A DNA stretch of 64,000 bases from Burkholderia cepacia GG4. GTDB lineage: Bacteria > Pseudomonadota > Gammaproteobacteria > Burkholderiales > Burkholderiaceae. The stretch spans positions 3,224,001 to 3,288,000 of the forward strand of contig NC_018513.1 of NCBI RefSeq assembly GCF_000292915.1, in the 5' to 3' direction. Below, in pieces: positions 32,247-40,247 of the stretch. The translations under genes and the position numbers were made by a program. Positions within the stretch are counted from its first letter, which is position 1. Each line of letters starts with the position of its first letter. The notes beneath the pieces are model-generated. The model made no database searches. It was not told where the DNA came from and was given only the letters and a program-made list of their open reading frames with translations.

Positions 32247-32302
32247 TCACCTCGACAGAATCAGTTGGAAAAATGTGGGGTTCAGGCCGGTGCAGGCCGC
32301 GC

Positions 32303-32632
32303 TCAATGACCGAAGTAGATCGACCGCTCGGCCACGCGCACGACCGCGCGTCGGCCCGCTTGCGTCGACGCACTGGCGTCGCCGCCGTAGCCGGCCGTCG
32401 ACGGCGAGTTGGCCACCGCATCGTCGGCCTGGATCTGCGTCAACGCGGCCTGCAGGTTGTCCGGGTAGGTCGCGTCGCTTGCGCGGTTCAGCGCATAGCC
32501 GGTCTTTTCAAGCTGCACGAGCTCGGCGCGCACTTGCGCACGGGTCACGACGGCTTCACTGGCGAAGGCCGGCGCGGCAACGGCAGCGGACACGGCAACG
32601 AGAACGGCGGCGATCAATCGGGTTTTCATCAT
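32303..32632 (-). CDS. DUF4148 protein, copy 3
   Basis: Third tandem DUF4148 gene, 109 residues, with MMKTRLIAAVLVAVSAAVAA as signal peptide. The mature part differs in the middle (LEKTGYALNRASDATYPDNL) but keeps TRAQVRAEL and AERSIYFGH. It is the promoter-proximal copy, 63 bases downstream of ohr on the same strand. Near-identical signal peptides and leaders in copies 2 and 3 point to a recent duplication or gene conversion. Confidence 0.85.
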   Translation of the reverse strand: MMKTRLIAAVLVAVSAAVAAPAFASEAVVTRAQVRAELVQLEKTGYALNRASDATYPDNLQAALTQIQADDAVANSPSTAGYGGDASASTQAGRRAVVRVAERSIYFGH

Positions 32633-32695
32633 TCACCTCGACAAGAAGATGGCAGGACAGTCGGGAGGGCGGCAGCTGGCCGCCCAATGCAATGT

Positions 32696-33118
32696 TCAGA
32701 CGATGCGGATCTCGACATCGATGTTGCCGCGCGTCGCCTTCGAATACGGGCAAGTCTGATGCGCGGTATCGACGATCTGCTGCACGACGTCACGATCGAA
32801 CCCTGGCGCGCTCACGTTCAGGCGGGCCTGCAGGAAGTACGCATTGCCGCCCATGCCGAGGTCGACTTCGGCATCGACTGCGAGGTCGGCCGGCAGCGTC
32901 ACCTTTGCCGCGCGCGCCGCAAGCTGCATCGCGCCGATGAAGCAGGCCGACCAGCCGGCCGCGAACAGCTGTTCCGGATTGGTGCCGGTGCCGGCGCTGC
33001 CCGGCGACGACAGCTGGATGTCGAGGCGGCCGTCGGAACTGCGCGCCGCGCCGTCGCGGCCGCCGGAAGTCGTGTGCGTCTTGCCCGTGTACAGCACTTT
33101 TTCGATCTTGCTCATCAT
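32696..33118 (-). CDS. ohr: organic hydroperoxide resistance protein (OsmC/Ohr family)
   Basis: Ohr is a thiol-dependent peroxidase that detoxifies organic and lipid hydroperoxides. The 140-residue protein begins KIEKVLYTGKTHTTSGGRDG, typical of Ohr rather than OsmC. It has the two active cysteines: one in GWSACFIGAM near residue 60 and one in HQTCPYSKATRGN near residue 124. Two ATGs are adjacent; the second, at 33115, is better spaced from GGAG. Two copies of a TCGCATGCGA palindrome lie upstream, suited to the MarR-family regulator OhrR, but no ohrR gene is next to it. Confidence 0.95.
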   Translation of the reverse strand: MMSKIEKVLYTGKTHTTSGGRDGAARSSDGRLDIQLSSPGSAGTGTNPEQLFAAGWSACFIGAMQLAARAAKVTLPADLAVDAEVDLGMGGNAYFLQARLNVSAPGFDRDVVQQIVDTAHQTCPYSKATRGNIDVEIRIV

Positions 33119-33149
33119 TCACTCCGTCAGGTTTGAAGGTTTTCCTCTG

Positions 33150-33173
33150 ATGCGATTCGATCGCATGCGATGC
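33150..33173. promoter_or_regulatory. candidate OhrR operator 1
   Basis: ATGCGAT and ATCGCAT arms with a three-base spacer (33150-33166), overlapping a perfect ATCGCATGCGAT palindrome (33160-33171). It lies 32 bases upstream of ohr. The assignment to OhrR is by position only. Confidence 0.5.
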
Positions 33174-33210
33174 AGTTTGGTCGAGGCGATCCATCGCGTC
33201 AAGCGGATTC

Positions 33211-33229
33211 GATTAAATCGCATGCGACA
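33211..33229. promoter_or_regulatory. candidate OhrR operator 2
   Basis: GATTAAATCGCATGCGAC repeats the core of operator 1 (both share GATT, then ATCGCATGCGA) with 57-base spacing. It also contains CGATTAAATCG, itself a palindrome. Confidence 0.5.
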
Positions 33230-33388
33230 TTTTGTATTTCAATGTATCTGGATCGTGTACGGCCTTGTGGAGCAAGGCTTTCTGGCGATCACTCCCTTAT
33301 ATTCAAAAGACGAAGCAGGCGGGAAATTTCACGGCGGGCAGGGCAGACGCCCCGTGGACTCGCTGCTGCCTCGGGGGCGACAACCCGG

Positions 33389-33853
33389 TTATGCCGGGCG
33401 GATTTCAGCGATCACGACCAGGATCACGGCCGCGTCGGCCGGCAACTGGTGCTGGGAAAAGGCCGAGCGCGCGTGTCCCGCCTTGTCGCCGAGCACCGCG
33501 GCAAACAGGTCGGACGCACCGTCGATCACGGCCGGCTGACCGTAGAAGCCGTCGGCCGATGCGACGTGTCCCTCGACTCGCACGATGTGATGCAGGCGGT
33601 CGAACCCGCCCAGGTGCCTTCTGATCTGCGCGAGCACGTTCAGCGCGGCGAGCTGCGCCGCGTGACGCCCGTCATCGACGCTCAGCTGTTCGCCGACACG
33701 GCCCGTATAGAAGACCTTGCCGTCGACGAGCGGCAGTTGTCCGGAAACGAACAACAGGTTGCCGGCTTCGCTGACGGCCGTATAGCTGCCAAGCGGTTGC
33801 GGCGGTTCGGGTAGCGTGAAGCCGAGTTCGGCCAGCTTCTGTTCGATCGTCAT
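33389..33853 (-). CDS. RidA/YjgF-family protein
   Basis: A 154-residue member of the RidA (YjgF/YER057c/UK114) family, whose best-known members hydrolyse reactive enamine/imine intermediates. The protein belongs to the longer subgroup with the N-terminal IEQKLAELGFTLPEPPQP. It shows the family pattern NLLFVSGQLPL, LAALNVLAQI and, near the C-terminus, HARSAFSQHQLPADAAV, with the expected substrate-binding Arg. AAGGAG precedes the ATG by seven bases. It is divergent from the broken LysR gene. Its exact substrate is unknown. Confidence 0.85.
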   Translation of the reverse strand: MTIEQKLAELGFTLPEPPQPLGSYTAVSEAGNLLFVSGQLPLVDGKVFYTGRVGEQLSVDDGRHAAQLAALNVLAQIRRHLGGFDRLHHIVRVEGHVASADGFYGQPAVIDGASDLFAAVLGDKAGHARSAFSQHQLPADAAVILVVIAEIRPA

Positions 33854-34229
33854 TGCGTGCTCCTTCGGGGAAGTTTGATTGGGCGGCCGCCGCGCGGAAG
33901 CTTCGCTCGCCAGGGCCTCTGTCAGTCACTCTAGTGATGCGGTCGATGCCGGTAAATATCGTTCGCGCAATTGATTCGACACGCGATGTAACGAATCGCG
34001 CGCGGCACGAAGCGGCGCGAACGCGTGCCGGAGGGTCGTCCGGCGCCGCCTGCCGCGCGCGTCGGTGCGCTGGTTTCGCGCCCGGGATTCATGCACACTC
34101 GCTGCTTCGACTCCCGCGACGCAAGCAACGGGCGCCGGCAGACGGGAAGCCCGATGCCCAATCGCAAGCGCTCGGTGGACTCACCGACTTGAGATCGCGC
34201 CAAGCACCGGAGACAGCAGGAGCGGGCCC
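33854..34229. other. intergenic region between the RidA-family gene and the LysR remnant
   Basis: A 376-base divergent region. The part near 33930-33985 is relatively AT-rich and likely holds promoters. The rest, 34000-34200, is GC-rich with overlapping ORFs on both strands that I cannot assign. No convincing gene was seen. Confidence 0.45.
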
Positions 34230-34741
34230 ATGCAAAGAAAATTCGACGATCTGCTGCTCGGCAGCATCGAGCTGTTCTGCCTGGCGGCCGAACTCGGCAG
34301 CTTCACGCTCGCGGCAGCCGCGGCGAGCGTCACGCCGGCCGCGGTCAGCCGGTCGGTCGCGCGGCTCGAGGAGCGTCTCGGCGTACGCCTGTTCGTACGC
34401 ACGACGCGGCAGATCCGCCTGACCGATTCCGGGCGGCGCTACTTCGAGCAATGCCGTGATGCGCTGTCGCAGCTCGTCGACGCGGAGCGCGAAGCGACGG
34501 GCCAGCAGGCGACCCCGGCGGGCGTGTTGCGCATCAGCATGCCGACGCCGTACGGACACTATCGCGTGCTGCCGCTGCTGCCCGCATTTCGCGAGCAATA
34601 TCCGGACGTACGCGTCGAAACACACCTGAGCAATCGCAACATCGACTTCGCCGAGGAGGGTTTCGACCTGGCGATCCGCGGCCGCGCGCCGGCGGATTCG
34701 AGCCTGGTCGCGCGCAAGCTCGAGGACGCCGAACTCGTCGT

Positions 34742-34763
34742 CGTTGCGACGGTTGGGGTTCAA
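34742..34763. repeat. 22-base inverted repeat, right copy
   Basis: Reverse complement of 31490-31511, exact over 22 bases. It starts in codon 171 of the LysR remnant and spans the point where LysR similarity ends. Confidence 0.85.
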
Positions 34764-34847
34764 CTTCGTGTGCGCCTGGGTCGCTACAACAACCCCGACA
34801 GCACCGCTTCCCTTCCCTCCCGCGCTGCGTTTCCGTTAGCGCGAAAG
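34764..34847 (-). other. stable-RNA leader remnant
   Basis: Sequence downstream of the rRNA-type promoter on the minus strand, starting with CACGCCTC, then a CGCGCT / AGCGCG hairpin and a purine-rich run. I take it as the 5' leader of an rRNA or tRNA transcript; no mature RNA follows. Confidence 0.5.
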
Positions 34848-34910
34848 AGGCGTGATTCTAAGCACCCTGCCCCATCTCCGCAAGCCCCTTTGTGAAAATA
34901 TTTTGAAAAA
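34848..34910 (-). promoter_or_regulatory. rRNA-type promoter with UP element
   Basis: On the minus strand: TTGCGG (34878-34883), a 17-base spacer, and TAGAAT (34855-34860), followed by a GC-rich CACGCCTC discriminator of the kind found at stringently controlled rRNA promoters. Upstream, at about -43 to -62, there is an AT-rich UP-like region TTTTTCAAAATATTTTCACA. It points toward the LysR remnant and, 3.4 kb on, the 5S rRNA on the same strand. Confidence 0.7.
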
Positions 34911-34940
34911 GCCCCCGTGCGCTGCCGCGCACGGGGGCTT
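34906..34940 (-). terminator. paaF terminator
   Basis: A 13-base perfect stem (AAGCCCCCGTGCG / CGCACGGGGGCTT) with a six-base loop, followed on the minus strand by TTT. Its U-run merges into the UP region of the rRNA-type promoter. Confidence 0.9.
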
Positions 34941-35015
34941 TGGGTTCGTTGCATCGGCCGATCACCCCGGCGACCGATACCAGTCGCTCGCCAGGCTCCG
35001 CCCGTCGCCGCCGAA

Positions 35016-35792
35016 TCAGCGGTTCTTGAATACCGGCTTCCGCTTCTCGACGAATGCCGCCATCCCCTCCTTCTGGTCCTCCGTCGCGAACAGCGAATGG
35101 AACAGTCGACGCTCGAAATGAACGCCTTCGGCCAGCGTCGTCTCGTATGCGCGGTTCACCGACTCCTTGACCATCATGACCGCCGGCAGCGAAAACTCGG
35201 CAATCGTCGTCGCAGCGGCAATCGCTTCGTCGAGCAACTTGTCGGCCGGCAGCACGCGCGACACGAGCCCGGCTCGCTCCGCCTCGGCCGCGTCCATGAA
35301 GCGCGCGGTCAGGCACATGTCCATGGCCTTCGCCTTCGATACTGCGCGCGGCAGGCGTTGCGTGCCGCCCGCGCCCGGCATGACGCCCAGCTTGATTTCG
35401 GGCTGGCCGAACTTGGCCGTATCTGCCGCGAAGATGATGTCGCACATCATCGCGAGTTCGCAGCCACCACCGAGCGCAAAGCCCGACACGGCGGCAATGA
35501 TCGGCTTGCGGATCTCGCGGATGGTCTCCCAGTTACGCGTGATGTAGTCGCCGCGGTAGACATCCATATAGGAATAGGTCGCCATCATGCCGATGTCGGC
35601 CCCGGCCGCGAACGCCTTTTCGCTGCCCGTCACGATGATCGCGCCGATATCGTCGTCCGCGTCGAACGCTTTCAGCGCAGCGCCCAATTCATCCATCAGC
35701 GCATCGTTCAGCGCGTTCAGCGCCTTCGGACGGTTCAGCGTGACCAGCCCGACTCGTCCACGGGTCTCCACCAGGATGTTCTCGTAAGACAT
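35016..35792 (-). CDS. paaF: enoyl-CoA hydratase (2,3-dehydroadipyl-CoA hydratase, PaaF-like)
   Basis: A 258-residue crotonase-fold enzyme. Both catalytic glutamates of true hydratases are present: Glu in [11 protein letters not shown] and Glu in [16 protein letters not shown]. The oxyanion-hole residues lie in [10 protein letters not shown] and GFALGGGCE. In phenylacetate degradation PaaF hydrates 2,3-dehydroadipyl-CoA. The start has AGGAG seven bases upstream. It diverges from paaN across a palindromic operator. It could equally serve general beta-oxidation; the pathway assignment comes from the neighbours. Confidence 0.85.
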   Translation of the reverse strand: MSYENILVETRGRVGLVTLNRPKALNALNDALMDELGAALKAFDADDDIGAIIVTGSEKAFAAGADIGMMATYSYMDVYRGDYITRNWETIREIRKPIIAAVSGFALGGGCELAMMCDIIFAADTAKFGQPEIKLGVMPGAGGTQRLPRAVSKAKAMDMCLTARFMDAAEAERAGLVSRVLPADKLLDEAIAAATTIAEFSLPAVMMVKESVNRAYETTLAEGVHFERRLFHSLFATEDQKEGMAAFVEKRKPVFKNR

Positions 35793-35859
35793 CTATTTCT
35801 CCTCGATCAATGAAATGAGAAACGCCTCGCACATGCGAATAGTTTGATGCTACCATTCT

Positions 35860-35875
35860 CCGACCAACCGGTCGG
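35860..35875. promoter_or_regulatory. palindromic operator between paaF and paaN (PaaR-type)
   Basis: CCGACC and GGTCGG arms around AACC form a 16-base palindrome in the divergent paaF/paaN promoter region. This suits a TetR-family dimer. In Burkholderia the paa genes are controlled by the TetR-type repressor PaaR, released by phenylacetyl-CoA. Assignment here is by position and symmetry. Confidence 0.6.
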
Positions 35876-35921
35876 TTAATTAATCGATCCAACCCTTCTC
35901 AACGTCCATCAGGCCGCCGTC

Positions 35922-37628
35922 ATGACCCATGCACTGTTCACGAAGCACGAAGACACGCTGAAACACGCCCTCGCCGCCATCGAGAGCCGCGGGTACTGGA
36001 GCCCGTTCGCGGAAATGCCGAGTCCCAAAGTGTACGGGGAAAGCGCCAATGCCGATGGTGAAGCCGCGTTCAAAGCCCACCTCGACAGCACGTTCGGACT
36101 AGACCAGCCGGCATCCGGCGGAACCGTCGGCGCGGAGCAGTCGCCGTACGGGATCGCGCTGGGCATCCGCTATCCGAAATCGACGCCCGACGAGCTGATT
36201 GCCGCGGCCGCCGCCGCTCAGCGCGCGTGGCGCGAAGCCGGCCCGAGCGCCTGGATCGGCGTCAGCCTCGAAATCCTCGCGCGCCTGAACCGCGCGAGCT
36301 TCGAGATTGCCTACAGCGTGATGCACACCACGGGCCAGGCGTTCATGATGGCGTTCCAGGCCGGCGGCCCGCACGCGCAGGATCGTGCGCTCGAAGCGGT
36401 CGCCTATGCATGGGACGAACTGCGCCGCATCCCCGCCGATGCGCACTGGGAAAAGCCGCAGGGCAAGAATCCGCCGCTCGCGATGCACAAGCGCTATACG
36501 GTCGTCCCGCGCGGCACCGGCCTCGTGCTCGGCTGCTGCACGTTCCCGACCTGGAACGGCTACCCCGGCCTGTTCGCCGACCTGGCGACCGGCAACACCG
36601 TGATCGTCAAACCGCACCCGGGCGCGATCCTGCCGCTCGCGATCACGGTCCGCATCGCGCGCGACGTGCTGCGCGACGCCGGCTTCGATCCGAACGTCGT
36701 CACGCTCCTCGCGACCGAACCGAACGACGGCGCGCTCGTGCAGGACCTCGCGTTGCGCCCCGAAATCAAGCTGATCGACTTCACCGGCAGCACGCAAAAC
36801 GGCACGTGGCTCGAACGCCATGCCCATCAGGCACAGGTGTATACGGAGAAGGCGGGCGTCAACCAGATCGTAATCGACTCGACCGACGACCTGAAGGCCG
36901 CTGCCAAGAACATCGCATTCTCGCTGGCGCTGTACTCCGGCCAGATGTGCACGGCACCGCAGAATATCTACGTGCCGCGCGACGGCATCCGGACGGCGGA
37001 TGGCCATGCGAGCTTCGACGAAGTCGCCCAGGCGATCGCCGTCTCCGTACAGAAGCTCACCAGCGACCCGGCGCGCTCGGTCGAACTGATCGGCGCGATC
37101 CAGAACGACGGCGTGACCGCACGCATCGACGACGCCCGCAAGCTCGGCCGCGTGCTCGCCGACAGCCAGACGCTCCAGCACCCGGCGTTCCCCGACGCAC
37201 GTGTGCGCACGCCGCTCGTGCTGCAGCTCGACGTGGCCGACCGCGCGAAATTCACGCAGGAGTGGTTCGGCCCGATCTCGTTCGTGATCGCGACCGACTC
37301 GACCGCACAGTCGCTCGATCTCGCCGGCGAAATCGCCGCGGAGCATGGCGCGCTGACGCTCTCCGTCTACAGCACCGACGACCAGACCCTCGACGCTGCA
37401 CACGATGCCGCGGTGCGTGGCGGCGTCGCGCTGTCGATCAACCTGACGGGCGGGGTGTTCGTCAATCAGTCGGCCGCGTTCTCCGACTTCCACGGCACCG
37501 GTGCAAACCCGGCAGCCAACGCGGCGCTGGCCGACCCGGCGTTCGTCGCCAACCGGTTCCGCGTGGTGCAAAGCCGAGTCCATGTTGCGCCGAAGGCAGC
37601 GCCCGCGGAAGCTGGCCAGACGGCATAA
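35922..37628 (+). CDS. paaN: phenylacetic acid degradation protein PaaN (aldehyde dehydrogenase family)
   Basis: PaaN is the aldehyde dehydrogenase that oxidises the ring-opened semialdehyde-CoA intermediate of phenylacetate breakdown. The 568-residue protein has the ALDH fold: GLVLGCCTFPTWNGYPGLFA, then TVIVKPHPGA for cofactor binding, LIDFTGSTQNG, and the catalytic cysteine in ALYSGQMCTAPQ. Unlike E. coli PaaZ it lacks the C-terminal MaoC-like hydratase domain, so a separate hydrolase must act. It is the first gene of the plus-strand paa run. Confidence 0.9.
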   Translation: MTHALFTKHEDTLKHALAAIESRGYWSPFAEMPSPKVYGESANADGEAAFKAHLDSTFGLDQPASGGTVGAEQSPYGIALGIRYPKSTPDELIAAAAAAQRAWREAGPSAWIGVSLEILARLNRASFEIAYSVMHTTGQAFMMAFQAGGPHAQDRALEAVAYAWDELRRIPADAHWEKPQGKNPPLAMHKRYTVVPRGTGLVLGCCTFPTWNGYPGLFADLATGNTVIVKPHPGAILPLAITVRIARDVLRDAGFDPNVVTLLATEPNDGALVQDLALRPEIKLIDFTGSTQNGTWLERHAHQAQVYTEKAGVNQIVIDSTDDLKAAAKNIAFSLALYSGQMCTAPQNIYVPRDGIRTADGHASFDEVAQAIAVSVQKLTSDPARSVELIGAIQNDGVTARIDDARKLGRVLADSQTLQHPAFPDARVRTPLVLQLDVADRAKFTQEWFGPISFVIATDSTAQSLDLAGEIAAEHGALTLSVYSTDDQTLDAAHDAAVRGGVALSINLTGGVFVNQSAAFSDFHGTGANPAANAALADPAFVANRFRVVQSRVHVAPKAAPAEAGQTA

Positions 37629-37715
37629 CCCGAATGGCCGACGTGCAAACGCCGCCACGTTCTCTACCATGAACGAATCCGCCAACCGGCGGGTTCGTTG
37701 CACATCGATACGCCC

Positions 37716-38918
<1,203 letters not shown>

Positions 38919-38963
38919 CCGACGCGCCGCGCGCCTATAACGAATTCATGAAGGAGACACTGC

Positions 38964-39755
38964 ATGTCATATCAGGCGATCCAGCTGGATATCGATCAGG
39001 CGGCCCGCGTGGCCACAATCACCCTCAACCGCCCGGACAAGCTCAACAGCTTCACACGCGCGATGCACCGCGAACTGCAGTCGGCACTCGATGAAGTGGA
39101 AGCAGCCGGCGCACGGGCGCTGATCCTGACGGGTGCCGGGCGCGGCTTCTGCGCGGGCCAGGACCTGGCCGACCTCGACTTCACGCCGGGCGCGTCCACG
39201 GATCTCGGCACACTGATCGACGAGCATTTCAATCCGCTGATCCGCCGCCTCCAACGCATGCCGATTCCGGTAATCGCCGCTGTCAACGGCACGGCGGCCG
39301 GCGCCGGCGCGAACCTCGCGCTCGCCTGCGATCTCGTGTTCGCCGCGCGCTCGAGCAGTTTCATCCAGGCTTTCGTGAAGATCGGGCTCGTGCCCGATTC
39401 GGGCGGCACATGGTTCCTGCCGCAACGCGTGGGCATGGCACGCGCGCTGGGGCTCGCCTTGACCGGCGACAAGCTTGGCGCCGAACAGGCCGAACAATGG
39501 GGCTTGATCTGGCGCGCGGTCGACGACGACGCGCTCGCCGCGTCGGCCCGACAGCTCGCGAACCAGCTCGCGCAGCAACCGACGCTCGCGATCGCGTCGA
39601 TCAAGCAGTCGATGCGCGACAGCGTCACGAACACGCTCGACCAGCAACTCGACCTGGAGCGCGACCTGCAGCGCAAGCTTGGCCAGTCACACGACTACGC
39701 GGAAGGCGTCAGGGCATTCATCGAGAAGCGCGCGCCGCGTTTCGAGGGGCATTGA
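38964..39755 (+). CDS. paaG: 1,2-epoxyphenylacetyl-CoA isomerase
   Basis: PaaG isomerises ring-1,2-epoxyphenylacetyl-CoA to the oxepin and also shifts the double bond of a later intermediate. The 263-residue crotonase-fold protein keeps the oxyanion-hole stretch FCAGQDLADL but has GAGANLALACD in place of the hydratase GGxCELA. So it lacks the first catalytic Glu and uses the Asp in GLVPDSGGTWFLPQ, as PaaG does. One base separates its stop from the paaI start. Confidence 0.93.
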   Translation: MSYQAIQLDIDQAARVATITLNRPDKLNSFTRAMHRELQSALDEVEAAGARALILTGAGRGFCAGQDLADLDFTPGASTDLGTLIDEHFNPLIRRLQRMPIPVIAAVNGTAAGAGANLALACDLVFAARSSSFIQAFVKIGLVPDSGGTWFLPQRVGMARALGLALTGDKLGAEQAEQWGLIWRAVDDDALAASARQLANQLAQQPTLAIASIKQSMRDSVTNTLDQQLDLERDLQRKLGQSHDYAEGVRAFIEKRAPRFEGH

Positions 39756-39756
39756 C

Positions 39757-40209
39757 ATGACGACCGCCACCGACACGCTCGACCCCGATTCGCTCGCCCG
39801 CGCCACCGCGCGGGCCATGTACGACGCTGACGCGTGCAGTCGCGCGTTCGGCATGGAAATCGCCGAGGTGCGTGCCGGCTACGCACGGCTGCAGATGCGT
39901 GTGAGGCCGGAATTCCTGAACGGGCACCAGACCTGCCACGGCGGCATCATCTTCACGCTCGCCGATTCGACGTTCGCGTTCGCATGCAACTCGTACAACC
40001 TGAATGCCGTTGCGGCCGGCTGCTCGATCGAATACCTGCGTCCCGTTTACGGCAACGACTTGCTGACGGCCGAGGCGATCGAGCAGACGCGCAGCGGCCG
40101 GCACGGCATCTACGACATCCGCGTCACGAACCAGCGAGGCGAAACGGTCGCGATGTTTCGCGGTAGATCGACCCAGATCAAGGGCATGGTCCTTCCGGAA
40201 GACCGCTGA
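39757..40209 (+). CDS. paaI: hydroxyphenylacetyl-CoA thioesterase PaaI
   Basis: A hot-dog-fold thioesterase that hydrolyses dead-end CoA esters formed during phenylacetate degradation. The 150-residue product has the HGGIIFTLADSTFAFACN motif, with catalytic Asp in LADS and His in CHGG, and the late region YDIRVTNQRGETVAMFRG. The open frame begins 26 codons earlier inside paaG, but MTTATDTLDPDSL at 39757 matches family length and directly follows the paaG stop. Confidence 0.93.
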   Translation: MTTATDTLDPDSLARATARAMYDADACSRAFGMEIAEVRAGYARLQMRVRPEFLNGHQTCHGGIIFTLADSTFAFACNSYNLNAVAAGCSIEYLRPVYGNDLLTAEAIEQTRSGRHGIYDIRVTNQRGETVAMFRGRSTQIKGMVLPEDR

Positions 40210-40247
40210 CATCAACGGCTCGCTCATAACAAACACTGGAGACAGGC

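Larger units (their letters stand above)
34230..34895 (+). pseudogene. LysR-family regulator, 3'-truncated
   Basis: The first 174 codons encode a typical LysR regulator. A winged helix-turn-helix is at residues 10-65 (FTLAAAAASVTPAAVSRSVA), followed by the start of the co-inducer domain (GVLRISMPTPYGHYRVLPLL) up to LEDAELVVVAT. Family members run about 300 residues. From about 34751 the frame continues for 47 codons with unrelated sequence that is the antisense of a stable-RNA leader and promoter. The distal ligand-binding subdomain is therefore missing. The ATG at 34230 has AGGAG upstream. The DNA-binding half may still be made, but normal function is unlikely. Confidence 0.8.

Noticed and set aside
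31513..32632. Tandem repeats of the DUF4148 genes as a possible CRISPR or satellite array
   Set aside because: The units are 330-base coding genes with divergent middles, not short direct repeats with spacers.
34764..34895. C-terminal tail of the LysR ORF as real protein
   Set aside because: The 47 codons are the reverse strand of a promoter and leader and do not match the LysR ligand domain.
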